Source: Plectrocnemia conspersa (lineage: Eukaryota > Arthropoda > Insecta > Trichoptera > Polycentropodidae). From it: a stretch of DNA of 64,000 bases. Positions 48,296 through 58,889 of this stretch are shown piece by piece (the first letter of the stretch is position 1; each line of letters opens with the position of its first letter). Below the pieces are notes generated by a model that did not search any database, was not told the DNA's origin, and saw nothing but the letters and a program-made list of their open reading frames with translations. Both the position numbers and the translations under genes were made by a program. The DNA lies in assembly GCA_009617715.1 (NCBI GenBank), contig VTFK01000526.1, forward strand, positions 186,001-250,000, in the 5' to 3' direction.

Positions 48296-50410
48296 TACAT
48301 TTTTAATCATTGTACAATAACGATAAAATAATTATATTTATTTTTTTCTGTTTCTTTAATATGATTTTTAATATAGGCAATACAATTATTTTAAATTTGC
48401 CAATTCTCAAAAAGATTTTTTTTTATTTAAAATAAGCTATCGCATATAAAATTTGCTAAGATCATACGATTGTAAATGAAGTATAGTCGAACATTATGCA
48501 TCTGAATCAATTAGCTATGTTCATAATTTAATATGTAAAAGAATTCTATAAACATAAAGATCAGGTCATATTATTGTTTGTTTTGTGTAAAATTACGCGT
48601 TAATAATTGAAAATATCAGAGTCAAATTTACCATTATATTTTTATTTTTATTCTTTGGCGAGAGTATATTATTTTCAGTATCGCAATAAAAGCTTAAAAT
48701 AACCCGCAGTCTGACCTCGTGCCATGAAGCTACTGACTCGTGACTCGTATGTGCTCAGTTTACTGCTAACGTGTTCAGTAATTTTCATCTCAAACGATAT
48801 ACATAGGTATATTTATTACATTTATGATGGGATTAAACACGATTACAATAATTTGCTAAAAAGATTATTTAAAATTACAACACTTTAATTTGTATCGTGT
48901 ATTAAAACCGGCGATAAAAATCAACACCGAATAATATATTTAAACCAACTAATTGCAATCTCAATTATAAAGTGAAATCTCAATCAAATAAAATGTCATG
49001 GAAACATCTTAAAAAAACTATTGACTTACACAAATCGATAATTGTGAAATAAATGTATGTCGAAGCAATTGTTGAAAAAATAATTATAATGATTGTAATT
49101 TTTAAGTTAGATAAGTTTTCGCTTCGTTGATTGTCAATGCGCTTCTGTACACTGTAAATTATTTTTAAACACGCAACAACTCGACGAACTTAACCCTTTA
49201 CGAGATTGCGATCTTAATTGCAGTTATCCTTTCTAGCGACTGAGTGTCGCGCCGTTTTATAGCATAATAGGTCGTTACGTTACATTATCGTATAAAGTGG
49301 CCGATGATTTGCTGCCATTGAGCAATAACTTTTTTACACTATTGTACGCGCACCTAAAAATATTTAAAACTAACTATCGATATAGAAAAAAATCAATTAT
49401 AATTACATCATCGTTATAAAATGTACACTTTTGAACGGGCAGTAATGCGGAATTTACCGACGTTCGCTTTATTTTGTATTTAAAATGACATAAATTACTA
49501 TTCTAAGGTCGAACTTTTTCAACTTCACGATAAGATGTTTTTTCACGCCTTGTTATCGGTATATAGGTATCTTTTTTTCGATCGTTGCTAAAAAAATCAT
49601 TGATTGCATTTAAATTTGAAAGTAAAATTTTAGATTTACGATAGATCAAATTAATATAATTGAAAAATAAAGCTACTATTATATTTGTCATTGGACGTTT
49701 TTTACGTCGCGTTATTACTATCTGTAAACAAAAATAAATTTGCACTAAACTGACGAGATATACATATGCTTGACATTTTTTTACGTTAATGCGTTACGAT
49801 CGTTAATCGGGCAATCTTATATAACCTTAGCGTAGTGTAAAATCAATTTACTAAGCTTGAAAAACAGCAACGATAAAATATCTGCAAATAATATTTTTTA
49901 TAGTTATTAGAAATAATTTATTGTACTTATCTTATTATGATGAATATTTTTTTTAATAATAACAGCAAAAAATAATAAAAAATATGTTTAAATTATATTT
50001 TTATTCTTAAAGTTTTTTATGTTATATTATTTTTAGATTGTTATTCCGTATTAATATATATTATGTGTTTTTATATTAAGAAATAGATATTCTATATTTT
50101 TTTAAATTATAATTTCAACCAAAACATATAGTTTTTTAATTTTAATTAATTTGTAAATCCCCAGACGCAAGACTTATATGCTAGACGACTATGAATATGT
50201 TTAATATAGTCTTATACGATAATATATTATGTAATAAGTAAAGTAGACCAAAGTATTTTATATTATTACTTTTGCAATTACAGAATTATTTACAGTGATT
50301 GTGCTATCAAATTTATCGTTAAATATCATATAGTACAATTTTTTTGTCAATTATTAGTTTATTCAATCTCATCCTTTCACTAATATGGATCAAGTCACTC
50401 TGTATATCTT
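48296..50410. other. AT-rich intergenic DNA
   Basis: Nothing recognised. Confidence 0.4.
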
Positions 50411-50520
50411 CGTATGTCTTAGAGCAAGGGCGGGCAAATCTTTTGGCTGCCGGCTACATTAGGGATGAAAATTTGGCCGCAGCCCGCATTAAAAAATTGT
50501 TCATTTTGTGTTAGTCAGGA
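50411..50520. repeat. Probable hAT-type transposon end
   Basis: GCAAGGGCGGGCAAATC followed by a GGCTGCCGGCTACATTAGG block and GGCCGCAGCCCGCATTAAAA resembles the GGGCAAAC...GGCCGC termini common in hAT elements. No second end was found. Confidence 0.4.
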
Positions 50521-51396
50521 GGGTTATTTTATAACTTTTAAAAGTAATATTTTTAAAACGAAATGTATTTTTATTCTGTAAAAGGAGTTTAAAAAAAATG
50601 TTTTAGACAATATTATCAGATATTTATCAGTGTTTTTATTAAATTTTAATCTAACATAAAATAACAAAAATGTAATTATAATAATGATATTCACATACAT
50701 ATAAACGAATATAACATTGAACTTACAATAAATTTATTTTTCGAAAAAATTACCAGAATTAAATTTTAAAGAATATTTTTTTTTTCAGAAAGTATAATTT
50801 TTTTATTGCGAAAGACATAAAAGGTGAAAAAAATTAACAATATACATATTAATTGTTATAACAAAACATAGAATTGAAATAATGATATTTACATTAATTT
50901 TTCTTTAAACCGAAAAACTACCAAAATTAACTAATTCCATTTTTTTGTACATACAGTTCTTATATTGTATAATATATAACAAAGAAAATAAAATTTTAAA
51001 CAAAAGAAAAATATATCATTTAAAAAATTGTATAGAAAGTTTGTAATGTGTATATGTAACAAATGTAATAAAAATATTTAAATTTACATATTCACACACA
51101 CACATTGGATTTGAAATAAAAACATTTTTTTTAATTAAGAAGAAAGTTGTGAATACTAATAATAATTTAAATACATAATTTAACTTTTAAAGTTAATTCT
51201 GCCAAAATAAAATTTATTTTATGTGCTATACACCTAAAAAGATATAAAATTAAATGAATGTTTTTTTCTTTTTATTATATTTAATAATGTTTATTAAATT
51301 ATTTTATAAAATAAATTCATTCAAAATGGTATGTATATTATCCAGAAGGAAAAATGGTAATAATGTAGAAAAATAATAATTCACAGTAGTATTATA

Positions 51397-51588
51397 TTGC
51401 CCCATTTTAATTATTTTGCAACAGTATTAGATATGCTTAATAAGTTAGATAAAATGATGTTGCAAAAATTACAAAATATGGCAAAAAGAGCAGTTTTAAA
51501 TAAAAATAGTATGATTGATATATTGGAATGGGTAAATGTTCAAGGAATAATGAAGATTAATGTTCCAGTATTTATATGTAAGTTATAA
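51397..51588 (+). pseudogene. LINE reverse transcriptase 3' (thumb) fragment
   Basis: Open for 63 codons, with PHFNYFATVLDMLNKLDKMM and LQKLQNMAKRAVL. This is the segment after the catalytic domain in Jockey/R1-like reverse transcriptases (consensus PHFxYxxxxxxxLxxxxxxxLQKLQNxAxR). It is followed immediately by hAT-like sequence, so two elements abut here. Confidence 0.7.
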
Positions 51589-52260
51589 AATATTTTGAAT
51601 TTGATTGTTTTGATTAATCTCTGGGATGTTATTAAAAAAATCAAATCAAAAGCAATTGCAAGATCCTACTATAAATTTCACAGAAGCAGTAACTTATCTT
51701 GAATCTCTGGATATTGAATTGTTCAAAATTCGCGATGATTTATGCAAAAATATCTAAAATAAAATAATTAGGTGACGTGTAAGAATGCCTAGAGAAATAT
51801 TATTTGATGAAGAGCGTGTTATGAAAATTGCACTTGACCGATTGCAACGAAAAATATCAACATAAATAATGTAAGCAAAATGTTAGGATTTTTGCTGGAT
51901 TTCGAAACTCTTTTTTATAAAATAGATGAAAATAAACTATGGCAAAATTGGATGAATTTTGCGAATTTCTACGACACAGACGTCGATGGATTTTTTTACA
52001 GAAATCGATGACTGTAAAATGCTGCTTACTACTCGTAGTGCAGTATTACGTAAAACTCATTTGGATCTTCTTACTTTTATTGTGTCATATGCAAATGATG
52101 TATTTATAAATCTTGCCATTTTACTGCACTTTAAACTATTGCAGTATCGATTGCAAGTTATGAGAGATAAGTGAAAAAGTTGAAGTTTATTTTGACATAT
52201 TTGCGAGCTTAAATGGGACAAGATCGTCATTTAACTCTTCCTAGCTTAAAAAAAAATTGA
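51589..52260 (+). pseudogene. hAT transposase relic (ZMYM1-like)
   Basis: Across broken frames the sequence shows FTEAVTYLESLDIELFKIRD, MPREILFDEERVM, a WMNFANFYDTDVDGFF stretch and, near the end, KLKFILTYLRA with MGQDR. This order matches the C-terminal half of hAT transposases of the ZMYM1/TTF zinc finger type, ending at the dimerisation region (KLKLIKTYLRSTMxQDR). Stops and frameshifts make it non-functional. Confidence 0.65.
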
Positions 52261-52789
52261 ATCATCAAAATCAGATTTTTTTTTCTTAAAAAATATGGTA
52301 TTTTTTATGTTTGTCTTATCGTATTGGCTTTTTGGTGTTTTTCTACTTTATGTGTTATTTATTTTGCTCTAATTTTTAAATGGATATTTATGTACAACAT
52401 TTCTTTCATCTTCCCAGTGGTTATGGATAATGTTTGGAAACTATATTTACTATAATTCAATACGATTATTTTTTTTTTTTTTTATCTATGATTTGCCTTA
52501 ATATAAATATTGCATTTACTGTTAAAAATATTTAATAATACATTCGATTTTTCTGTTGTGAAAATTTATGTCTGTAATATTCAAGAATTTTTCACATAAT
52601 GAAGGCATTAGAAAACTGTGAAAAAAATAAGGGAGAGTGAGAACTTGATAGATAGATAAAAAATCACATTTAGAGTCAACTGATGATATTTAAAGAAATT
52701 GTAGGGATAAGTTACGACATACGATCGTATTTGTATTGAAAAAGTTAACACAATAATATACCAGAAAAGAGTTATTTAGTCACCGGTGT
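52261..52789. other. AT-rich DNA upstream of gene 2
   Basis: Nothing recognised; includes poly-T stretches. Confidence 0.4.
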
Positions 52790-53172
52790 GCGAAAATGTG
52801 GCTTTCGGTTGCGAGTGGCGGACGGAAAAGCTCCGACGCGATTTTCCTAGACGCAGGCGCTTCGGCTAGTAGAGTCGAGTCTCCTAGGAGGATCGGGGCA
52901 GCACACAGTCGAGGAGGTGTCCGCGAAGGCTCGCTCGTGGTCTCTCAATCTGCGGCTCGAGTTGCGACCCGAATACCGGTCTCGACCGCGCATATCCGAG
53001 CGGTTGGAGAGCGCTGGCCGCTTGCCGTCCTGCCTCGCTTCGATCGGATCGCTTTTCTCTCATTCGCCGTCGGACGCTCGTCGCGGTCGCATCTCTAGTG
53101 TACGATAAACAGTCGCATTCGTTCACCCCCTCCGCGCCCGATAGCATTAACGGACCGCTTTGGCTGTTTCAG
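52790..53172 (+). promoter_or_regulatory. GC-rich promoter/leader region of gene 2
   Basis: CpG-rich island directly upstream of the first coding exon. A 5' untranslated exon probably lies here and splices to the acceptor GGCTGTTTCAG ending at 53172. There is no TATA box at a useful distance, so the exact start is not set. The open frames inside are by-products of GC richness. Confidence 0.5.
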
Positions 53173-53202
53173 CATCCCGAAATCAATCAGTGAGCCTCCG
53201 CC

Positions 53203-53322
53203 ATGTGGACGAGTCGGCTCTGTCTCCTGCTGCTGGTCGCCGCTGTGGCGCAATCGAACGCTTTTCCGAGGACCAAGCGACAGGCCGAGCTAGAAGAGGG
53301 TGAAAACCCGTCCTCGATTAAC
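53203..53322 (+). CDS. Gene 2 coding exon 1
   Basis: Signal peptide plus FPRTKRQAELEEGENPSSIN; the donor is GTGAGT. Confidence 0.75.
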
Positions 53323-56300
53323 GTGAGTGGGTACTTAGAACGGCGGTAGAGGGTCGGCGACGGCGCAAGGTTGCGCCATTCGGGGTTCGGCGCTACCCCG
53401 CTCGTCGGAGTCTCTTCGCTCGCTGCTATCCGTGCGCGAAAAGAATGGATGTTTTACTTTTTTTATATTGAGAGTTATCATAAGACATGCGTACTGTCAC
53501 GTATTATTTTACTTTTTCTATAGGATCGATATTAACGGAGTTATATAGATGCGAGATGGCGAATCGGTCAAATTTTCAGAATAGTATTGTATCACTCGCA
53601 TGTGTAATAGATAAACTTTTGAACGAAAATTTTCCGGAAGTTGCTACACCGCGATAATTTCTGAAACAGGTAGTATTTTGATCAAAAGTCTACGCAATAA
53701 TTAGCATAGGCGAAAAAGCCTTATGCATACGCATCGTTTACGTAACGCGCGACTTTCTCCCGAATTCGGCGGCGCAATCGAAGCGGTGACCTTGCAGCCC
53801 AGTAGGTCACGGTGCTGAATCGTCTCTAACATGTCGCTTAATTTATGCCCGACTGTGCAATCTCGCGTCGCCGAATCGGGCGACGGCTTCGGTCCCTTTC
53901 GCTGAATCGCGCGCGGGGTGAAAGTCGCCGCCCCTTCTCGGCCGCTGACTCACTCTTTCGCTCCGTTCCGAAACGGCGGCAAGGTTAACCGGTCCCAACT
54001 GGGTTACCCGCCGGAGTAGCTTAAGTACGAAGTGAACGGGAACTCGAAGGTGCAACGTTACGTAAGGTTCGTCGGCCTCCGAAGAAAGCGAAAGTCAAGT
54101 CCGTTTGCGCTTGCAGGAGGAGGCGACGGTAGACGGCTTCGACAGGGACAAGCGGATGCTGGAGGGCGCGACGCAGGCCAAGTACGGAGTCAAGAACGCG
54201 CTGCTGGGATTCGTCTTCGGGGTAACCTAAAATCTTTCTCGTCCTCTCGCAGGTCTCGCGACGAATTGGCCCGTTTCAGTTTCAGCGTCGAATACAAAAT
54301 ATTATATACATATATATACATTTCTCTCTAGGAATGAAACTAGATTAATTTAAATTTTGGGAAAGTTTGAGTCTTCCTAGACAGAATCGTAGATTTAAAT
54401 TTTACGAAACGCGCAATACTTCTGTCGAAATCTAATTAGAACGCCCTCATTAATTAGTCGAAAAATTTTCCGTCAAGAGTTCATAAGTTGACCTTAAAAT
54501 TCAACAACAAGTAATATTCTCCGAAGGTCGTTCGAAGTCGCGTCGACCTCGGCAGTGGCGGTCATGCCCTAGGGCAACGTTACATTTCTCTCAAATTATT
54601 AAATCGCATTCCCTTCAAAATTCACTTAAAATCACACATAACGATAATGATTTTTAAGAGCACTAGTACTTCGTGTAAACCATTTGGGAACTCATCGACA
54701 CTGACCTCGCTCAGTGAAGACGATATGTAATAGCACTTTAAGAAAGAGGTCTAACCTCGCTGCATTTTTTTAGCACCGTTAATGTGCTGCTAAGATTTGT
54801 AGGTTTTTTGTCTTTAATGTCACATAGTCACATAATCAATTACATGCTTTTTAAATTTAAGTAAAATACATTATTTTTTCAATAATGTGTTGTATACTAA
54901 TTGTATTTTAAACTATATTTTCAGGCTTTAGCTTATATTTATTTTTGTATGTAAATATGCATTTTTGCTTATTTACTGTATTATGGTTTTGATTTATTAG
55001 ATTTAAAATGTAGCGTATAATTGTGTAAGGAAAATTTTTAATCAAGTTTAAATAATTAATATCATGACAATTAATGTAGCAAAAAATGCATTTATCAGCG
55101 AAAAACAAATTATAGGAGTAGAACGCTCGTTACCGAGTGTTCCCACTACAACGGCGCCGACACGATTTTATTGCTTTTGACGTAAATTTTTCACTTCTGA
55201 GAAGTGATGATTGTTTTTTGCGCTCTCCTATTGGTCAAAATTTAGTTTAGATGCGCTTCAATAAATTTGTAATACTATTATAAAAATGAGCATTAACTCT
55301 TTAATATAATTACACATAGTTTTTCAACATTAGTGTATATATTTGTTGCATTTAAAACTACATTTTTAGGCTCTAGATTATATTTATATATTTTTGTGTA
55401 AATATGTATATTTTGATGGCTTGCTTCATTTGATTCGAAATGCAGCATATATATATAAAAGTATAGTTACTTTTATTTTTGTGAAAAAAAATTGTAATCA
55501 AATTTAAATATAGCAAAATAATCAATATCATTAAAATAACTTCAACATCAACAAAAATGCATTTATCAGCAAATCATGACATACAAAATTACAAATCAGA
55601 AATATTTTCATAGCGCTTTTCAACTAAGCTTTAAACGGATTTAAATTATATAACTTACATATCAAAGCAAAAGCTTTACAAAACAACGAGTTTTTCATAA
55701 AGTGAATTGCAAAAATAATTATCGTCCACAATTTACTAGCGCATCAATATTTTATATAGACTCTAGAATCTAGAACAGGAAGTTTTTACTATGACAACGA
55801 TTTGTAATCAATGAGTATGGAATGAAGTATATTAAAATCAAATTTTGGTCAATAGGAGAGCGCATTTTATTTCTTTTAATTTAAAAAAATCAAAAGCTCA
55901 GTTAATATATGCTTAAAATAATAATATTATTATAAAATAGTTGTAGTATGAGCATTAGATATCTGAGCGTTCACACAGTAACGATTTTATTGCTTTTGAT
56001 GTGAATTTTTGCGGGTCAAAAAATCAATTGCGTGCAATACGCATAAATAATTTATAGCCTACAAATGATCGCCAGGCAATACATATAATTTATAAAATTC
56101 AATAAATTAATATTTAAATATGGTATATATGTATATACAAATAACACATAAATGAGGTCCAGCAAATTTATCGCACACAATTCACCGTCAGCAATTAATC
56201 GCTAGCAGCTTTACGCCGCGCGTTAATTGATCGTTAAAACAATTTATAGCCTACAAATGTTCGCTAGCATATTTTATCGCCAGGCGATACATACAATTAA

Positions 56301-57476
56301 TGTAAATTTATTGGTAATTTTAAATTAAAAATAAAGTGCTATTTTTAGCATCAATAAATACATTGTAACTGATATTGCTCAGTGGAATTTAAAATCAATT
56401 GTTTCATACATTTAATTGACATAGTTGGTGAAATTATACAGTTGCGAAACGTTCATTTGTTGTTCAAACCCAAACCTAACCAAATGAAAATTCTAAAAAT
56501 AAATATAGTTTTTGAACTTCTATAAGATAATTCCATTTGACAGTTGTTGTTCTGACCCAGTGGCGTAGCTAGGGTATGTGCTGCCCGGGGCAATCCTTAA
56601 AATTGCCATCCCCCCCCCCACATACATTTTTTTACAGGGTCATAAAATCAGCATTTCTTAAAATATTAAATTGATTATTGTTAAGCCTCTTGCTTTTCGT
56701 AGATTTACATAAATTTTAGTTTATTCAGGGTTAAGAATCACACTAGACGATTCCATCGCGAATATGCCGCCCCCAAGCAAGTGCCGCCCGGGGCGGCCCG
56801 CCCCTCATAGCTACGCCACTATTCTGACCACAGAACAGAATTTAATTTAAACGTCTTAAAATACGTCATGCTTTTAAAAAAATAGACTCGTTATATAGTC
56901 AATATTTTTTTGAAATTGTATAAGCTCATATAAATTGTTAATGCGATCAATTGTAAATTGCTAGCGATTAATTTCTGGCGGTTAATATTCCTAGACTTCT
57001 ATTAGGGCTATATTTTCCATTGATAAACTGAAATTTTGGGTTGATTCGACGCGAGAGAGAGAGGTGAAGTCGAACCTGATGCGACGCGGATTGAGATGAT
57101 TTTTTTGAACCTGTAGAAAATCAATCAGCTGATCGACTCCAAGACAAGGTTCATCAACCAGCTGGACAAGCAGAACATCGAGAAGAACAAGATGTACGGC
57201 ATCGAGTCTCCGGGCTCGCCGACGGCCGCTCTGGGCAACGCTCTGTCGTCCTTCATAGGACCCAAGATCAACCTCATCTCGGGGGCGCTCGGCAGTCTCA
57301 GCGGCGGAAGTTCTAGCGGCGGGGGTTCCGGCGGCGGTCTGGGCAGTCTGCTCAGCATCTTCACCGGCCTGTCGTCGTCCAGCTCGGGCCGAGGCGGTGG
57401 GAGTCTCACCGTGTCCGATTCCGACTCGTCCGACTCCACCGACGACGACGACGACGATGACGACGACAAGCAATAG
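53203..57476 (+). CDS. Gene 2: secreted Gly/Ser/Leu-rich protein with Asp-rich tail (3 coding exons)
   Basis: Coding exons 53203-53322, 54117-54221 and 57117-57476 join in phase 0 to give 194 aa. Residues 1-20 (MWTSRLCLLLLVAAVAQSNA) form a signal peptide. Basic pairs KR at 25-26 (before Q) and 52-53 may be cleavage sites. The body has repeated Leu/Ile/Gly stretches (NALLGFVFG, IGPKINLISGALGSLSGG, LGSLLSIFTGLSSSSS), a glycine-rich run and an acidic C-terminus with nine consecutive Asp before KQ. The ATG has a good context (CTCCGCCATGT). The first exon lies 30 nt after a strong acceptor. Composition and phase-0 organisation resemble gene 1. The function is unknown; a secreted structural or secretory-granule protein would fit, but this is inference. 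Confidence 0.75.
53323..54116. other. Gene 2 intron 1
   Basis: CpG-rich at both ends, with an AT-richer middle. Open frames on both strands near 53843-54055 look like composition effects. It may carry regulatory sequence. Confidence 0.45.
54117..54221 (+). CDS. Gene 2 coding exon 2
   Basis: Residues 41-75, EEATVDGFDRDKRMLEGATQ and then AKYGVKNALLGFVFG. Acceptor TTTGCGCTTGCAG, donor GTAACC. Confidence 0.75.
54870..55580. repeat. Direct duplication of about 240 bp
   Basis: The blocks at 54870-55110 and 55330-55580 share ordered landmarks: TTT(C/T)AGGCT(T/C)TAG, then a TTTTTGT(A/G)TGTAAATATG block, an AATCAA(G/A)TTTAAAT block and AAAAATGCATTTATCAGC. They are separated by a long-TIR MITE fragment. 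Confidence 0.6.
55121..55244. mobile_element. Long-TIR MITE, single arm
   Basis: Contains GAACGCTCGTTACCGAG, then ATTGCTTTTGACGT, the CTTCTGAGAAG palindrome and CCTATTGGTCAAAATTT. It equals the right half of the element at 36511-36703. Confidence 0.65.
55839..56013. mobile_element. Long-TIR MITE, rearranged copy
   Basis: The left end reads CAAATTTTGGTCAATAGGAG and the right end TTTTATTGCTTTTGATGTGA. These are outer and inner parts of the same terminal repeat in opposite orientation, with diverged sequence between them. Confidence 0.5.
56325..56549 (-). mobile_element. Family-B repeat, inverted partial copy
   Basis: Carries GTTGCGAAACGTTCATTTG and CAAACCCAAACCTAACC, the reverse complement of the GGTTTGGGTTT and AACTGT landmarks of the + strand copies. 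Confidence 0.55.
56558..56821. mobile_element. hAT-type MITE with perfect 8-bp target-site duplication
   Basis: A 264-bp element begins CAGTGGCGTAGCTAGGG and ends TAGCTACGCCACTA, inverted repeats differing at the last base. It is flanked by exact duplications TTCTGACC at 56550-56557 and 56822-56829. It has no coding sequence and lies in intron 2 of gene 2. It is related to the fragment at 370-452. Confidence 0.85.
57117..57476 (+). CDS. Gene 2 coding exon 3
   Basis: Residues 76-194 and the TAG stop. Preceded by TTTTTTTGAACCTGTAG. It starts KINQLIDSKTRFINQLDKQN, an amphipathic and possibly helical stretch, followed by the Gly/Ser-rich and Asp-rich parts. Open frames on the opposite strand are shadows. 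Confidence 0.8.
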   Translation, partial: KINQLIDSKTRFINQLDKQNIEKNKMYGIESPGSPTAALGNALSSFIGPKINLISGALGSLSGGSSSGGGSGGGLGSLLSIFTGLSSSSSGRGGGSLTVSDSDSSDSTDDDDDDDDDKQ

Positions 57477-57909
57477 GCGGTTCGAGCGATTCGACCTTCG
57501 CTCCGACCCGTCGCCGTTGTATAAAAATTAACTACCGATTCTAGGGTCGACGACGCGACGCTCGAATCGCTGCGATCGTTTATGCTGTATTTATGTGCAT
57601 TCTAGACGAGGGGCGGAGGACGGAGCATCTCCCCACTGCGCTCTCCCGGCGCTCGAAGCGGTGCCGTCCGAACGCTCCGTCCTCCGCGCCCTCGCCCGCT
57701 TAGAGATCTTCTTATCAAAGTTACCAAGTTGTTACCTTTGTAAATATTTAAGTTTGTATAGTATTTTATTGTAAATTGTCGTTTTTGTATCTTTGTATTT
57801 ATGCACGTATTTAGTCGTATTGTATATGCATCCTTCTCTCCTCTCTTACTCTTGTACTCTATGAGCTATACTTCTGTATTTATTTGTGACGAATTTTCCG
57901 CGCGGACTG

Positions 57910-57915
57910 AAATAA
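57910..57915 (+). terminator. Poly(A) signal of gene 2
   Basis: AATAAA 434 nt after the gene 2 stop, before an AT-rich stretch. Confidence 0.65.
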
Positions 57916-58114
57916 ATTATTATTTTTAAACGTAGTTTTCTTGACCTTTCCTACCTATGTAAACATGTAGCGTAGTAGCATGAAATAATTAGAGTAGCGA
58001 TTAGACAATAGGCGTACGATAGTAGACGTTGCCTCGCTCGTTGATGAATTTCGGCGCAAAGCGAGTATTTAACGAGACGTTTCGCAACGCGAGAACTCGT
58101 TCTAGTGGCGACGT

Positions 58115-58852
58115 ATGTCGAAATCGCTAATCGATCTCGAGAGTGCGGAAGCGCGGACAGAATCTGCAATAATTCAGCGAGCGAACGTTAGTAAACAAAA
58201 AACGGAGGTGTCGCAACGTCTCGAGGCGTACGCCTTGTGCAAATATAGTCGAACGGTAAGCCCTTTTTCGATGGAGTACTATTGAAAAGTTTATCGCGAG
58301 ACGATTGCACTTACAAGTATATTATGGTCGTGCCTGCCGAAGCGTCGGTTAAATATTTATAAAAAAGAGAGTACAGATCGGAATTGGATAATTGCAGAAT
58401 ACGTCGCCGCCCCCTCCCCGCAACCTCAGCAGCAAACAGTCTACACGCAGCCTCCGCAGCAGGCAAGTTACCCGCCGCCCGCAAACTATCAGGACTACCA
58501 CTACCGAAGACATCCCCGTGTTCGACCGGAACAAGGTGAGCCTGCAGTTCCCGGGGGAGCTGTTTGGGCCATCCGTGTCCCTGCTAATTCGATCCACTAA
58601 GATCGTCGGCAGCGTCATCCAGGTGAGAGAGTAAGACGCGTCGGACGCACATACCAGATCGCTAAGACTGAGTTTTCGTTTCAGAACTCGGCCGAGCGCT
58701 ATCGCACGTTCTTAGGTCTCTTCAGGCCGTTCTTCAGAGGCGTCTTCGAAATCAAAGGACTCGACCCTCCCGTCACCACCGTCAGATCCAGAGTGACCAC
58801 CGTCTCCACCACGGAATCCACTTCGTTACTGAACAACGAAATTAGGCGATGA
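58115..58852 (+). CDS. Gene 3: uncharacterised protein, 5' end uncertain
   Basis: The two 3' exons, 58398-58622 (75 codons) and 58685-58852 (55 codons plus TGA), are well bounded (TAATTGCAG acceptor, GTGAGA donor, CGTTTCAG acceptor) and in phase 0. They encode a Ser/Thr/Arg-rich stretch followed by a compact hydrophobic region: FDRNKVSLQFPGELFGPSVS, then LLIRSTKIVGSVIQ, then RYRTFLGLFRPFFRGVFEIK. A Thr/Ser-rich tail ends in NNEIRR. The 62-bp intron is typical of insects. A possible first exon, 58115-58255 (MSKSLIDLESAEARTESAII and following, donor GTAAGC, phase 0), keeps the frame for 177 aa but has no signal peptide, so the true start may lie elsewhere. The family is not recognised. Confidence 0.55.
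58398..58622 (+). CDS. Gene 3 penultimate exon
   Basis: Reading in the frame shared with the last exon gives PRNLSSKQSTRSLRSRQ and onward to FGPSVSLLIRSTKIVGSVIQ. A second frame across 58400-58530 is also open and reads as a Pro/Gln/Tyr-rich peptide (PQPQQQTVYTQPPQQASYPP). The two frames meet near the ACTACC repeat at 58490-58505, so a frameshift or alternative use is possible. Confidence 0.7.
58685..58852 (+). CDS. Gene 3 last exon
   Basis: Starts NSAERYRTFLGLFRPFFRGV and ends NNEIRR and TGA. AATAAA follows at 58884-58889. Confidence 0.75.
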   Translation, partial: NSAERYRTFLGLFRPFFRGVFEIKGLDPPVTTVRSRVTTVSTTESTSLLNNEIRR

Positions 58853-58883
58853 TCGCCGCTGTCGTTCTAAATTTAGTGCCAAA

Positions 58884-58889
58884 AATAAA
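58884..58889 (+). terminator. Poly(A) signal of gene 3
   Basis: AATAAA within CCAAAAATAAAGCC, 32 nt after the stop. Confidence 0.65.

Larger units (their letters stand above)
54222..57116. other. Gene 2 intron 2, repeat-filled
   Basis: This 2.9-kb intron holds a duplicated block (about 54870-55110 and 55330-55580), long-TIR MITE parts, inverted family-B sequence (56325-56555) and a complete hAT-type MITE (56558-56821). Confidence 0.6.

Noticed and set aside
52796..53098. A coding exon upstream of gene 2
   Set aside because: Arg/Ser-rich translations in several frames reflect GC-rich leader sequence, and none joins the gene 2 frame by good splice sites.
56991..57473. 160-codon open frame on the minus strand
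   Set aside because: It is the antisense shadow of the GC-rich gene 2 exon 3, with no splice or domain support.
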